Counted from the first letter of the stretch, positions 18,239 through 28,409 are shown. The stretch: DNA of 33,115 nucleotides from Betaproteobacteria bacterium (GCA_025356395.1 JANXTA010000111.1:1-33115), one strand, 5' to 3'. The notes: generated by a model from the letters alone, not told the origin. Numbers and translations are program-made.

Positions 18239-18772
18239 ATGATGAAGAACAAGCGGCGCGTCGTCACGATCGTGGCGGCCGTCATGCTGGCCGGATGCTC
18301 GACGCCCAAGCCTCCCAGCGAGTTCGAGAAGAATTTCGAGGACGAGACGAAGACGTGGCAGGAGGTGCAGGCCGAACTGCCTCCCGCGCCCAATGAGCGC
18401 GACCTGGTCGTCTTCCCGGTCAGCGGCGCCTCGCACTATCGCTTCAGCATCGATACCTATTCGTTGTCGATCGGCAGCGATGGCGTGTTCCGCTATGTCC
18501 TCATCGCGACCAGCGACCAGGGCGCCCGCAACGTGACCTACGAAGGCATCCGCTGCGAATCGATGGAGCGGAAGCTGTATGCGATCGGGCAGCCGAACGG
18601 GAGTTGGGTTCGCTCTCGCAGCGCGGTCTGGGTCCCGATCAAGGAGGTCGGCAACAATCGCCAGCACGCTGCCCTCATGAAGGAATATTTCTGCCCCGAG
18701 TCGTATCCGGCCCGCAAGGTGTCCGAGATCGTGGGGCGTCTCAAGGTCCACCTGCCGGCCACCATCCTTTGA
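18239..18772 (+). CDS. CNP1-like lipoprotein
   Basis: A 177-residue protein similar to the CNP1 family of proteobacterial envelope proteins; function unknown. A run of basic residues and a hydrophobic core end in the lipobox LAGC (MMKNKRRVVTIVAAVMLAGCS), so it is probably an outer- or inner-membrane lipoprotein. The soluble domain contains FPVSGASHYRFSID, GVFRYVLIATSDQGARNVTYEGIRC and a C-terminal FCPESYP. Two cysteines in the mature part could pair in the periplasm. ATG 18239 or 18242 fits the signal peptide; a start at 18197 would give an unlikely N terminus. Its stop is 1 nt from the stop of the convergent proB. Confidence 0.8.
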   Translation: MMKNKRRVVTIVAAVMLAGCSTPKPPSEFEKNFEDETKTWQEVQAELPPAPNERDLVVFPVSGASHYRFSIDTYSLSIGSDGVFRYVLIATSDQGARNVTYEGIRCESMERKLYAIGQPNGSWVRSRSAVWVPIKEVGNNRQHAALMKEYFCPESYPARKVSEIVGRLKVHLPATIL

Positions 18773-18773
18773 G

Positions 18774-19889
18774 CTACAACGCCAGCAGGTTGGTGCGGTG
18801 GATCAGTTCCGGTTCGTCGACGAAACCCAGCAGGGCCTCGATCTCGGTCGACGCGTGACCGCCGATGCGGCGTGCGTCGCCACTCGAATAATTGACGATG
18901 CCGCGGGCGATTTCGCGACCGTCGGGACCGATGCAGGCCACCACGTCGCCGCGCGCGAAGCTGCCCTCGACCGACACCACGCCGATCGGCAGGAGGCTGC
19001 GGCCGCCTGACGCGAGCGCGTCGGCCGCGCCGGCGTCGAGCATCAGACGCCCCGCGATCTGCAGGTGATCGGCCATCCATTGCTTGCGCGCGGAGAGCCG
19101 TCCGACCGGGGCTTCGAGTTGTGTCCCGATCGCCTCGCCCAGCGCGAGCCGCACCAGCACGTCGGGCTCGCGCCCCGAGGCGATCAGGGTGTGGGCGCCG
19201 CTGCTCGCGGCGCGGCGCGCCGCGAGCACCTTGGTCAGCATGCCGCCGCGGCCGAGCGCACTGCCGGCCCCGCCGGCCATGGCCTCGAGCGCCGGATCGC
19301 CGGCGCGCGCTTCGGTGATCAGGTGCGCGGACGGGTCGCGACGGGGATCGCTGCTGAACAGTCCCGCCTGGTCGGTGAGGATGACCAGCGCGTCGGCCTC
19401 GATGAGGTTGGCGACGAGCGCACCGAGCGTGTCGTTGTCGCCGAACTTGATCTCGTCGGTCACCACCGTATCGTTCTCGTTGATGATCGGCACGATCGAG
19501 AGGCCGAGCAGCGTCAGCAGCGTCGAGCGCGCGTTGAGGTAGCGGCTGCGATCGGCGAGGTCGGCATGCGTGAGCAGGATCTGCGCCGTGCCGATACCGT
19601 GTGCGGCGAAGCCGCTTTCGTAGGCCTGCACGAGACCCATCTGCCCGACCGCCGCCGCTGCCTGGAGCTCGTGCATCGCGACCGGCCGCTTCAGCCAGCC
19701 GAGGCGCTTAATGCCTTCGGCGATGGCGCCCGAAGAGACCAGCACGACTTCCTTCTTCATCGCCCGCAACGCCGCGAGCTGCGCCGCCCAGCGGGCGATC
19801 GCGTCCCGGTCGAGGCCGCGTCCGTCGTCGGTGACGAGCGTGCTGCCGACCTTGACGACGATGCGCTTCGCCGTGGCGAGACGATTCAT
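18774..19889 (-). CDS. proB: Glutamate 5-kinase
   Basis: Phosphorylates glutamate in the first step of proline synthesis. The N-terminal amino-acid-kinase domain ([85 protein letters not shown]) spans about 255 residues. A C-terminal PUA domain ([30 protein letters not shown]) follows, as in the feedback-inhibited enterobacterial form. Length is 371 residues, normal for the two-domain type. It follows obg by 25 nt on the same strand and is probably in the rplU-rpmA-obg transcription unit or read from beyond the terminator. No proA is nearby. Confidence 0.96.
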   Translation of the reverse strand: MNRLATAKRIVVKVGSTLVTDDGRGLDRDAIARWAAQLAALRAMKKEVVLVSSGAIAEGIKRLGWLKRPVAMHELQAAAAVGQMGLVQAYESGFAAHGIGTAQILLTHADLADRSRYLNARSTLLTLLGLSIVPIINENDTVVTDEIKFGDNDTLGALVANLIEADALVILTDQAGLFSSDPRRDPSAHLITEARAGDPALEAMAGGAGSALGRGGMLTKVLAARRAASSGAHTLIASGREPDVLVRLALGEAIGTQLEAPVGRLSARKQWMADHLQIAGRLMLDAGAADALASGGRSLLPIGVVSVEGSFARGDVVACIGPDGREIARGIVNYSSGDARRIGGHASTEIEALLGFVDEPELIHRTNLLAL

Positions 19890-19914
19890 GACTGAGGGGT
19901 CATGCCTTCGGCGA

Positions 19915-21099
<1,185 letters not shown>

Positions 21100-21363
21100 T
21101 TACGCGGCAACCGGCTCGACGTTGACCAGGTGACGCTGGGTCGGGCCCTTGAAGCCGAAGTTCACGGTGCCGTCGACCAGCGCGTATAGCGTGTGGTCCT
21201 TGCCGATCCCGACGTTGAGGCCGGGGTGCAACCGCGTGCCGCGCTGACGGACGATGATGCCGCCCGCGTTGATCGCCTGCCCGCCGTAGACCTTGACGCC
21301 GAGGCGCTTCGATTCCGAATCGCGGCCGTTACGCGAACTGCCGCCTGCTTTCTTGTGTGCCAT
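21100..21363 (-). CDS. rpmA: 50S ribosomal protein L27
   Basis: An 87-residue L27 (bL27) with the typical start [21 protein letters not shown] and the [15 protein letters not shown] stretch. It lies at the peptidyl-transferase side of the 50S subunit. The gene is 13 nt downstream of rplU, which is the usual order, and a terminator follows before obg. Confidence 0.98.
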   Translation of the reverse strand: MAHKKAGGSSRNGRDSESKRLGVKVYGGQAINAGGIIVRQRGTRLHPGLNVGIGKDHTLYALVDGTVNFGFKGPTQRHLVNVEPVAA

Positions 21364-21376
21364 GGTGGTGTGCTCC

Positions 21377-21706
21377 TCAGGCCGCCGCTTGCAGCGCGCT
21401 GTTGATCGTACCGATCAATACCTCGGTGTAATCCTGGCGATGGCCTTGACGCTTTTGATAGTGCTTGCGTCGCCGCATCTTGAAGATTTTGACCTTGTCG
21501 TGACGACCTTGGGATAGAACCGTTGCCGTGACCGTGGCTCCGACGACGAGCGGCTGACCGAACTGAATCGTTTCGCCGATGCCGACTGCAAGCACCTGAT
21601 CAAGCGTGATTTCCATACCCACGTCCGCCGGTATCTGTTCTATTTTCAATTTTTCACCAGCGACGACTTTGTACTGCTTGCCGCCGGTTTTTATGACCGC
21701 GTACAT
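21377..21706 (-). CDS. rplU: 50S ribosomal protein L21
   Basis: A 109-residue L21 (bL21), longer by a few residues than the 103 of E. coli. It has the family start [14 protein letters not shown] and the basic [14 protein letters not shown] motif that binds 23S rRNA. It is the first gene of the rplU-rpmA unit, and a good promoter lies at 21786-21814. Confidence 0.98.
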   Translation of the reverse strand: MYAVIKTGGKQYKVVAGEKLKIEQIPADVGMEITLDQVLAVGIGETIQFGQPLVVGATVTATVLSQGRHDKVKIFKMRRRKHYQKRQGHRQDYTEVLIGTINSALQAAA

Positions 21707-21785
21707 GTTGGACCTCTGCTAGGAAAGACTCCGCAATGCGCCCCAATGCAGGGGACCAACACAGTCGGATTTGGGGAAACCCACG

Positions 21786-21814
21786 ATCATACATTCGCCC
21801 GCAGGAACGGTCAA
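21786..21814 (-). promoter_or_regulatory. Promoter of rplU-rpmA
   Basis: On the minus strand TTGACC (21814-21809) and TATGAT (21791-21786) are spaced 17 nt apart, matching sigma-70 in 5 of 6 positions at each box. The expected start is near 21779, with a leader of about 70 nt before rplU. It lies in the divergent rplU-ispB gap. Confidence 0.75.
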
Positions 21815-21857
21815 CGCGCGTTTGGTCTGCGCTGCGGGTCGATAGCAATGCATGGCA

Positions 21858-21863
21858 TATAAT
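21858..21863 (+). promoter_or_regulatory. -10 box of ispB
   Basis: A perfect TATAAT, 47 nt before the ispB GTG. No -35 match is seen 16-18 nt upstream. Confidence 0.5.
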
Positions 21864-21910
21864 TTTGATCCGCGTAACCGCATCTCGATGGCGCCTTAGC
21901 CATTCTTCCC

Positions 21911-22942
21911 GTGTCGTCCACCTTTAACGCCTACAACGAGAATGTCGATTCGCAGGATCTGGCCCTGGCGAAGCCGAAGGCATCTTCGGTGTTGGCGCCG
22001 GTCGCCGACGACATGCGAGGGATGGACGCGCTGATCCGCACGCGGCTGCGATCCGAGGTCGTCCTGGTGAACCAGGTCGCCGAATACATCATCGGCGCCG
22101 GCGGCAAGCGCCTGCGTCCCGCATTGCTGCTGCTGATCGCCGGCGCGCTCGACTATCGCGGCCCGCATCGCCTCACGCTGGCGGCCGTAGTCGAGTTCAT
22201 CCACACCGCCACGTTGCTGCACGACGACGTGGTGGACGAATCCGACCTCAGACGCGGTCGCCAGACGGCGAACGCGCTGTTCGGCAACGCCGCTTCGGTG
22301 CTGGTCGGCGACTTCCTCTACTCGCGTTCGTTCCAGATGATGGTCGACGTGGGAAGCCTGCCGGTGATGCGCACGCTCGCCGATGCGACCAACGTGATTG
22401 CGGAAGGCGAGGTCCTGCAGTTGCTCAACATCCACGATCCGGACGTGGGTGAAGAGCGCTACATGCAGGTGATCCGCTACAAGACGGCCAAGCTCTTCGA
22501 GGCTTCGGCGCGACTGGCGGCCATCCTCGCCGGCTGCTCCGAAGACGAGCAGGAACCGTGGGCCGAATTCGGCCGGCGCATCGGCACGGCATTCCAGCTC
22601 GTGGATGACGTGCTGGACTATTTGGGGGTCACGGCCGAGACTGGCAAGAACGTCGGCGACGACCTGCGCGAGGGCAAGCCGACCCTCCCCCTGATCTACC
22701 TGCTCGAGCGCGGCAACGCCGCGCAGAAGAGTTTGGTGCGCAACACGGTCATCGACAGCAGGGATGCCGATCTCGCCGGTATCCAGGCGGCGATCGAGAA
22801 CAGCGGTGCGCTGGACTACACGCGCGCGCTCGCCGAGCGCGAGTCGGCGGCCGCACGAGCCGTCGCGAACAAGCTACCCGACTCGCCGTATAAAAGATCT
22901 CTGCTAGAATTGTGTTCGTTTGCGATTCACCGCGACTCCTGA
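21911..22942 (+). CDS. ispB: Polyprenyl (octaprenyl) diphosphate synthase
   Basis: A trans-isoprenyl diphosphate synthase that makes the side chain of ubiquinone. The first Asp-rich motif is in LLHDDVVDESDLRRGR, and the second is QLVDDVLDYLG. GGKRLRPALLLL at the N-terminal side is the family substrate-binding motif. Length is 343 residues, slightly longer than the enterobacterial enzyme. GTG at 21911 is the only plausible start and has no Shine-Dalgarno. Divergence from rplU-rpmA is the common arrangement in proteobacteria. Chain length (C40 or other) cannot be set by eye. Its 3' end holds a probable promoter for tRNA-Pro. Confidence 0.93.
   Translation: MSSTFNAYNENVDSQDLALAKPKASSVLAPVADDMRGMDALIRTRLRSEVVLVNQVAEYIIGAGGKRLRPALLLLIAGALDYRGPHRLTLAAVVEFIHTATLLHDDVVDESDLRRGRQTANALFGNAASVLVGDFLYSRSFQMMVDVGSLPVMRTLADATNVIAEGEVLQLLNIHDPDVGEERYMQVIRYKTAKLFEASARLAAILAGCSEDEQEPWAEFGRRIGTAFQLVDDVLDYLGVTAETGKNVGDDLREGKPTLPLIYLLERGNAAQKSLVRNTVIDSRDADLAGIQAAIENSGALDYTRALAERESAAARAVANKLPDSPYKRSLLELCSFAIHRDS
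22902..22910 (+). promoter_or_regulatory. Possible extended -10 promoter of tRNA-Pro
   Basis: TGCTAGAAT carries the TGn extension and a -10 hexamer one base off consensus, inside the end of ispB and 71 nt before the tRNA. The -35 is not recognised. Confidence 0.45.
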
Positions 22943-22981
22943 AGCGGCAATCGAGCGCAAATCCATCAAGCAGTTCAAGCA

Positions 22982-23058
22982 CGGGGTGTAGCTTAGCCTG
23001 GTAGAGCGCTACGTTCGGGACGTAGAGGCCGGAGGTTCGAATCCTCTCACCCCGACCA
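22982..23058 (+). tRNA. tRNA-Pro (anticodon CGG)
   Basis: A 77-nt cloverleaf. Acceptor CGGGGTG pairs with CACCCCG, followed by A and an encoded CCA. The D arm contains AGCCTGGTAGAGC. The anticodon stem CTACG/CGTAG encloses TTCGGGA, giving anticodon CGG for CCG codons. The T arm contains GGTTCGAATCC. It looks intact. Its CCA is also the start of an inverted repeat. Confidence 0.97.
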
Positions 23059-23093
23059 GTTTCTTTCGACCGCAAGGTCGCTCGCGAAACTGG
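23056..23093. repeat. Nested hairpin beginning at the CCA of tRNA-Pro
   Basis: Outer stem CCAGTTTC (23056-23063) pairs with GAAACTGG (23086-23093), 8 bp perfect. Inside, CGACC (23067-23071) pairs with GGTCG (23076-23080) around the GNRA loop GCAA. It could direct tRNA 3' processing or termination. The nearest T run (23135-23140) is about 40 nt further on. Confidence 0.55.
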
Positions 23094-23493
23094 GTTCGAC
23101 AGGCAGTCGATGCCGGCCCGCTCAACCCTGCGAGTTTTTTGCCGATAATCCTCCTGACGTGTCCCCCGTTTCGTCGAAGCCTGTGTCCGCGCCAAGGATC
23201 AGCATCGGACAAGGGGACTGAACGCTATGCGAGTGCTCGCGTCTGAAATTCAGCGTCTTCGCCCGATGCTCAAGCACGAACGCTCCTGCCTTTGGCGCAT
23301 CCGTGCAACAGGGGCTCAAAAGTGACGTTGCTCGTGGCTTGAGCCCGAGCCATTTGCTTTACAAAGCAAGGAGCTGTCGGCATGATCGATTCGGCTTTAT
23401 GAGCTTGCCGCCAAGCAGCGCCCAAGCCGGCCCGATTCAGCCGCGCCCACAGTCAGACCCGAGACGCGCACGCCGCATCACACCCCTGGATCC
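23094..23493. other. Gene-free stretch before pilB, with two inverted repeats and a tiny SD-led frame
   Basis: No protein gene is supported here. GGGCTCAA (23312-23319) and TTGAGCCC (23339-23346) form a perfect 8-bp stem with a 19-nt loop. TTGCTT/AAGCAA (23354-23369) form a second small stem. AAGGAG at 23368-23373 sits 8 nt before ATG 23382, which opens a 6-codon frame ending TGA at 23402. A GATAAT at 23144-23149 might be a -10 box. pilB itself has no evident Shine-Dalgarno. The stretch is probably the leader and promoter region of the pil genes, possibly with a small RNA. Confidence 0.4.
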
Positions 23494-25221
23494 ATGGCCG
23501 CATTGAGTTCCGCCCCTTCATCGTCGACCGCTGTCATCGCCGGACTAGGCCGCGCCCTCGTGCAGGCCGGAAAGATCACGATGCTGCAGGCCGAAGGCAT
23601 CGCACGCGCGGCGAACGCTGCGCAGATCCAGTTCATCGACCAGTTGCTCAATACCAAGGTGATGACGCCGATCGAACTGGCGTCCAACCTTTCGCAGATG
23701 TTCGCCTTGCCGCTGCTCGATCTGAATGCGTTCGATCCCGCACAGATGCAGCACGACGTGATCGACAAGAAGCTGGTGCAGGGCTTGAAGATCGCGGGCC
23801 TGCATCGTCGTGGCAACAAGTTGACCGTCGCCGTATCCGACGCGGCCAACTATCAGGCCATCGACCAGATCAAGTTCCAGACGCAGCTCTCGATCGAGGC
23901 CGTGGTCGTCGAGCACGACAAGCTGATGCAGTTGCTCGACCGTCTCGGCCAGAGCACCGAAGCGACGCTCAACGAATACATAAACGACGACCTGCAACTC
24001 GATTTTGAGGATGCCGAGGTCAACCCCGCCGAAGCGGCCGCGCAACAGGACGTCGACGACGCACCGGTCGTCCGTTTCCTCCAGAAGATCCTGATGGACG
24101 CCATCAACGACGGCGCCTCGGACATCCACTTCGAGCCTTACGAGCGCTTCTACCGCATCCGCTTCCGTCAGGACGGACAACTGCGCGAGATCACGCAGCC
24201 ACCGCTGGCCATCAAGGACAAGCTCGCGTCGCGCATCAAGGTTATCTCGCGCCTCGACATTTCCGAGAAGCGCGTGCCGCAGGACGGCCGGATGAAGCTG
24301 GTGCTGTCCAAGACGCGCGCCATCGACTTTCGCGTCTCGACCTTGCCGACGCTCTACGGCGAGAAGATCGTGATGCGGATTCTGGATCCGTCGCAGGCCA
24401 AGCTGGGCATCGACGCGCTCGGCTACGAGCCCGACCAGAAAGAGACGCTGATGAATGCCATCCAGCGTCCTTACGGCATGGTGCTCGTCACCGGCCCGAC
24501 GGGTTCGGGCAAGACCGTGTCGCTGTACACCTGCCTGAACATCCTCAACCAGCCGGGCATCAACATCTCCACGGCCGAGGACCCGGCCGAAATCCAGCTG
24601 GCCGGCGTCAATCAGGTCAACATGAACGACAAGGCCGGCCTGACCTTCGCCGCCGCGCTCAAGGCCTTCCTGCGCCAGGATCCCGACATCATCATGGTCG
24701 GCGAGATCCGCGATCTCGAGACTGCCGACATCTCGATCAAGGCCGCGCAGACCGGCCACATGGTCTTTTCGACGCTGCACACGAACGATGCGCCGACCAC
24801 GCTGACGCGCCTGATGAACATGGGCGTGCCGACGTTCAACATCGCGTCGTCGGTAATCCTGATAACCGCGCAGCGCCTCGCGCGAAAGCTGTGCGTCTGC
24901 AAGCAGCCGATCCAGATCCCCGACGAGGCGATGCTCGCGGCCGGTTTTCGTGAGCGTGACCTCGACGGATCCTGGACGCCGTATCACGCGGTCGGCTGCG
25001 ACATCTGCAAGGGCAGCGGCTACAAGGGCCGCGTCGGCATCTACCAGGTGATGCCGATCACCGAAGAGATCCAGCGGATCATCCTCGCGGGCGGAAATGC
25101 GATGGAGATCGCGGCACAGGCCAAGCGCGAAGGGGTCAGCGATCTGCGTCAGTCCGGCCTGCGCAAGGTCAAATCCGGTGCGACGTCGCTCGAAGAAGTG
25201 CTCGCCGTGACCAACGAATGA
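23494..25221 (+). CDS. pilB: Type IV pilus assembly ATPase PilB
   Basis: The hexameric ATPase (GspE/PilB family) that drives pilus extension from the cytoplasmic side of the inner membrane. An N-terminal T2SSE domain (about residues 10-150) is followed by the N2 domain (DGASDIHFEPYERFYRIRFRQDG) and the C-terminal ATPase domain. Walker A is GPTGSGKT at 334-341, the Asp box is STAEDPAEIQ, Walker B is DPDIIMVGEIRD and the His box is TGHMVFSTLHTNDAPTTLTRL. A zinc site has Cys502-x2-Cys505 and a first pair Cys467-x-Cys469, one residue closer than the CxxC I expect. Length is 575 residues. pilC follows 118 nt downstream. Confidence 0.95.
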   Translation: MAALSSAPSSSTAVIAGLGRALVQAGKITMLQAEGIARAANAAQIQFIDQLLNTKVMTPIELASNLSQMFALPLLDLNAFDPAQMQHDVIDKKLVQGLKIAGLHRRGNKLTVAVSDAANYQAIDQIKFQTQLSIEAVVVEHDKLMQLLDRLGQSTEATLNEYINDDLQLDFEDAEVNPAEAAAQQDVDDAPVVRFLQKILMDAINDGASDIHFEPYERFYRIRFRQDGQLREITQPPLAIKDKLASRIKVISRLDISEKRVPQDGRMKLVLSKTRAIDFRVSTLPTLYGEKIVMRILDPSQAKLGIDALGYEPDQKETLMNAIQRPYGMVLVTGPTGSGKTVSLYTCLNILNQPGINISTAEDPAEIQLAGVNQVNMNDKAGLTFAAALKAFLRQDPDIIMVGEIRDLETADISIKAAQTGHMVFSTLHTNDAPTTLTRLMNMGVPTFNIASSVILITAQRLARKLCVCKQPIQIPDEAMLAAGFRERDLDGSWTPYHAVGCDICKGSGYKGRVGIYQVMPITEEIQRIILAGGNAMEIAAQAKREGVSDLRQSGLRKVKSGATSLEEVLAVTNE

Positions 25222-25339
25222 ATACCCGACCCACCCCAGTCGGCTTCGCTGAAGCGCGAAGCCTCTCGATCGCAGCGCGCACATGCCGCGTGTCGACCCC
25301 GGCGCTTGCCGGCGGTCGCGATCACCACGGAGATCGATG

Positions 25340-26566
25340 ATGGCAACTGCAACTCTGGCCCGCAGGCCGGCGACCAAGGAGTCGATGTTCGTCTGGGAGG
25401 GCAAGGATCGCAACGGCAAGAACGTCCGCGGCGAGATGCGCGCTGCCGGCGATGCGCTGGTCAATGCCTCGCTGCGCAAGCAGGGCATTCTCGTCACCAA
25501 GATCAAGAAACAGACCTTCAAGAGCGGCAAGAAGATCCGGGACAAGGACGTGACGTTGTTCACGCGCCAGCTCGCGACGATGATGAAGGCCGGCGTGCCG
25601 CTGCTCCAGGCCTTCGACATCGTGGGTCGTGGCCATGCCAACGCATCGGTCTCCAAGCTGCTCAACGACGTGCGTTCAGATATCGAAACCGGATCCAGCC
25701 TCAACCAGGCGTTCCGCAAGTACCCGTTGTACTTCGATCCGCTGTTCTGCAACCTGGTGTCGGCAGGCGAGCAGGCCGGTATTCTCGATTCGCTGCTGGA
25801 CCGCCTCGCGACCTACAAGGAAAAGATCCTCGCCATCAAGGGCAAGATCAAGGCAGCGCTGTTCTATCCGGTGGCGGTGCTGGCGGTGGGTTTCATCGTG
25901 ACGGCGGTGATCATGATCTTCGTGATCCCGGCGTTCAAGAGCGTGTTCTCGAGCTTCGGTGCGGACCTGCCAGGCCCCACGCTGGTCGTCATGGCCATCT
26001 CGGACTTCTTCGTGGCCTGGTGGTGGATCATCTTCCCGGCCATCTTCGGTTCGATCTATTTCTTCCTGCAGGCGTGGAAGCGAAGCCCGAAGATCCAGGC
26101 TTTCATGGATCGACTTTTGCTGCAGGCGCCGATCTTCGGCGACCTGGTCCGCAAGTCGTCGATCGCGCGATGGACGCGCACGCTGGCGACGATGTTCGCG
26201 GCCGGCGTGCCGCTCGTCGAAGCCCTCGACTCGGTCGGCGGCGCGTCAGGCAACTGGGTCTACGCCGAAGCGACCAAGAAGGTGCAGGGCGATGTCGCCA
26301 CGGGCGTGTCGCTCACCAACGCCATGCAGAACACCAACGTCTTCCCGAACATGGTGATCCAGATGGTCTCAATCGGCGAGGAGTCCGGCTCGCTCGACAG
26401 CATGTTGTCCAAGGTCGCGGACTTTTTTGAGGCTGAGGTCGACGACGCGGTCGACGCGCTGTCCAGCCTGATCGAACCGCTGATCATCGTTATCCTGGGC
26501 GTGCTGGTCGGCGGCATGGTCGTCGCTATGTATCTGCCGATCTTCAAGCTGGGCCAGGTGGTGTGA
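25340..26566 (+). CDS. pilC: Type IV pilus inner-membrane platform protein PilC
   Basis: A 408-residue polytopic membrane protein of the GspF/PilC family, on which PilB acts to add pilin subunits. It has two repeated T2SSF domains: the first around FTRQLATMMKAGVPLLQAFDI and the second around WTRTLATMFAAGVPLVEALDSV. Each is followed by membrane helices (AALFYPVAVLAVGFIVTAVIMIFVIPAF; the C-terminal PLIIVILGVLVGGMVVAMYLPIF). GGAG at 25329-25332 is 7 nt before ATG 25340, which also gives the usual MATATLARRP-like start; ATG 25337 adds one Met. It belongs with pilB and pilD. Confidence 0.95.
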   Translation: MATATLARRPATKESMFVWEGKDRNGKNVRGEMRAAGDALVNASLRKQGILVTKIKKQTFKSGKKIRDKDVTLFTRQLATMMKAGVPLLQAFDIVGRGHANASVSKLLNDVRSDIETGSSLNQAFRKYPLYFDPLFCNLVSAGEQAGILDSLLDRLATYKEKILAIKGKIKAALFYPVAVLAVGFIVTAVIMIFVIPAFKSVFSSFGADLPGPTLVVMAISDFFVAWWWIIFPAIFGSIYFFLQAWKRSPKIQAFMDRLLLQAPIFGDLVRKSSIARWTRTLATMFAAGVPLVEALDSVGGASGNWVYAEATKKVQGDVATGVSLTNAMQNTNVFPNMVIQMVSIGEESGSLDSMLSKVADFFEAEVDDAVDALSSLIEPLIIVILGVLVGGMVVAMYLPIFKLGQVV

Positions 26567-26639
26567 ACCGGCAGACCTCACGACGACCGGAGGTGGTGCT
26601 GCATCGATCTTCTCCGATCGTCGATCTTCGCTCGAACTC

Positions 26640-27596
26640 GTGATCGACGCCTGGCTGGACAGCCCGGTGTCGCTGACGCTGGTCGCAGGTCTCTTCGGCC
26701 TGCTGATTGGAAGCTTCCTCAATGTCGTCATCCATCGCTTGCCGCGGATGATCGAGCGCGGCAACGTGTCCGGCGTCGTCGACTGGTTCGAGGATGCCGA
26801 CGAATACGTGGACCGTGTCGCCTCTCATGTCGACGCGCCGAAGCGGACGGCGCTGAAGAAGCAGTTGCGCGCAGCCGAACCGGCCTTCGAAGGTCTGGTC
26901 GCGGTTCTTCCGGATGAGAACCTGATGCGGCCGGGATCGCGTTGTGGGTCCTGCGGCCACCAGATCGGTGCGCTCGAGAACATCCCGCTGGTCAGTTATC
27001 TCGCTCTGCGGGGTCGCTGCAGGGCGTGCAGGGCGGCCATTTCGCTGCGCTATCCGGCGATCGAGTTGTTGACCGGCATCCTCTTCGGTGCTGTGGCTTG
27101 GCGTTTTGGCGCGACCTTCACCACCCTCGCTTCTCTGGTGCTGGTCGCCGGACTCGTCGCGCTGACCTTCATCGATGCCGACGCGATGTTGCTGCCCGAT
27201 GCGATCACGTTGCCTCTGCTGTGGGCCGGGTTGTTGTGGTCGACCGACGGTGGCTTTGTGTCACTGTCCGACTCGGTCTGGGGCGCGGCAGCGGGCTACC
27301 TCAGCCTGTGGATCGTCTTCTGGGGATTCAAGCTGATGACCGGCAAGGAAGGTTTCGGCTACGGCGATTTCAAGCTGCTGGCCGCGCTCGGGGCGTGGTT
27401 TGGCTGGAAGGCGCTGCTGCCAATCATCCTGATGTCCGCGGGCGTCGGTGCGGTCGTCGGCATCGCGCTGATCCTCACCGGTCGTCGTGACGTCGCGACC
27501 AAGTTTCCGTTCGGGGTCTATCTCGCGCCCGCCGGACTGCTGATGCTGTTTGCCGGCCGTCGCGTGATCGAATTCATCCTGCCGACGCTCGCCTAG
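26640..27596 (+). CDS. pilD: Prepilin leader peptidase / N-methyltransferase PilD
   Basis: Cuts type IV prepilins and pseudopilins and methylates the new N terminus, in the inner membrane. Family signatures: GLLIGSFLNVVIHRLP at the N terminus; a cytoplasmic zinc-binding domain with Cys102-x2-Cys105 and Cys127-x2-Cys130; and the aspartyl-protease pair Asp179 (TFIDADAMLLPDAITLP) and Asp243 (GYGDFKLLAALGAWFG). About eight membrane helices are expected. Length is 318 residues, slightly long because of an extended charged loop before the first cysteines (DWFEDADEYVDRVASH and on). GTG 26640 is the start. coaE follows 13 nt downstream, the common order in beta- and gammaproteobacteria. Confidence 0.95.
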   Translation: MIDAWLDSPVSLTLVAGLFGLLIGSFLNVVIHRLPRMIERGNVSGVVDWFEDADEYVDRVASHVDAPKRTALKKQLRAAEPAFEGLVAVLPDENLMRPGSRCGSCGHQIGALENIPLVSYLALRGRCRACRAAISLRYPAIELLTGILFGAVAWRFGATFTTLASLVLVAGLVALTFIDADAMLLPDAITLPLLWAGLLWSTDGGFVSLSDSVWGAAAGYLSLWIVFWGFKLMTGKEGFGYGDFKLLAALGAWFGWKALLPIILMSAGVGAVVGIALILTGRRDVATKFPFGVYLAPAGLLMLFAGRRVIEFILPTLA

Positions 27597-27609
27597 CTTC
27601 TCCGTCACG

Positions 27610-28224
27610 ATGCGCTACACAGTCGGCCTGACCGGTGGAATCGGTAGCGGCAAGTCCACGGTCGCCGATCGTTTCGCGTCTCATGGCGTGGCGATCGTCG
27701 ACGCCGACGTCGCTGCGCATCGCCTGACGGCGCCCGGTGGCGCGGCCATCGAAGCGATTCGTGACGCCTTCGGAAGCGCCTTCATCACGGAAGCCGGCGC
27801 GCTCGATCGCACGGTGATGCGGGCGCACGTGTTCGGCAATGCGGACGAGCGCCGCCGCCTCGAGGCGATCCTGCACCCGATGATTCGCGCAGCCTGCGAT
27901 CGCGAATGCGAAGAGGCCACCTCGCCCTACGTGATGCTGGTGATCCCGCTGCTGTTCGAATCGAAGAAGCGCGCGGGGACCGTGCAGCGCACGCTGGTCA
28001 TCGCCTGCGACGAGGCCGTGCAGATCGCCCGGGTCATGCGCCGCAGCGGCCTCACCGAGTTCGAGGTCAGGGCCGTCATGGCCACGCAGATGCCGGCCGT
28101 CGAACGCATCGCGCTGGCCGACGACGTCATCGACAACAGTGGCGATGCGACCGCTCTCAACGCGCCCATCGCGGCGCTGCATCGGCGCTATCTCGACGCT
28201 GCATCGAACTTCGGCGGCCGTTGA
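27610..28224 (+). CDS. coaE: Dephospho-CoA kinase
   Basis: The last step of coenzyme A synthesis, phosphorylating the 3'-hydroxyl of dephospho-CoA in the cytoplasm. The P-loop is [16 protein letters not shown] near residue 8. The CoaE signature [15 protein letters not shown] and the PLLFESKKR segment are present. Length is 204 residues, as in E. coli. It is 13 nt after pilD and probably read with it, while zapD has its own promoter candidate downstream. Confidence 0.96.
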   Translation: MRYTVGLTGGIGSGKSTVADRFASHGVAIVDADVAAHRLTAPGGAAIEAIRDAFGSAFITEAGALDRTVMRAHVFGNADERRRLEAILHPMIRAACDRECEEATSPYVMLVIPLLFESKKRAGTVQRTLVIACDEAVQIARVMRRSGLTEFEVRAVMATQMPAVERIALADDVIDNSGDATALNAPIAALHRRYLDAASNFGGR

Positions 28225-28292
28225 GGGGTCATGCCCTGGTCATCGGCCGAATGTTTCGTGCCGGCCCTCTTCGAAAAAGACGATCGCGTGGT

Positions 28293-28321
28293 TTGTCATT
28301 CGCGTTCGCTTGCTTCAGAAT
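28293..28321 (+). promoter_or_regulatory. Promoter candidate for zapD-yacG
   Basis: TTGTCA (28293-28298) and CAGAAT (28316-28321) are spaced exactly 17 nt apart in the 185-nt coaE-zapD gap. Five of six and four of six bases match sigma-70 consensus. Confidence 0.5.
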
Positions 28322-28409
28322 CGTGCCACGCTGTCTCTCCTACAGCCACTGCCTCTCGATGGGCACGTTCGTCCCCCCCGCACTCGTCCCCCGTCACCGC
28401 AGGCGTCCA

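Noticed and set aside
18774-18776. Terminator between the CNP1-like gene and proB
   Set aside because: The two converging stops are 1 nt apart and no inverted repeat is visible around them.
22749-23195. Minus-strand frame of 148 codons with RGERIRTSGLYVPN, and a neighbouring frame with GVRGFEPPASTSRT
   Set aside because: Both are the familiar false translation of the antisense strand of a tRNA-Pro gene; they overlap ispB and the tRNA.
23330-23370. Possible sigma-54 promoter before pilB
   Set aside because: GG and GC elements at the required 10-nt spacing with TGGC/TTGC context are not present; the nearest match is off by one.
22982-23493. tRNA-Pro as an attachment site for a genomic island
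   Set aside because: No integrase, no second copy of the tRNA 3' end and only conserved core genes follow, so an island is not supported inside the window.
23545-25752. 735-codon open frame on the minus strand opposite pilB
   Set aside because: It is a mirror frame of pilB with the same Arg/Asp-rich low-complexity character and no motif.
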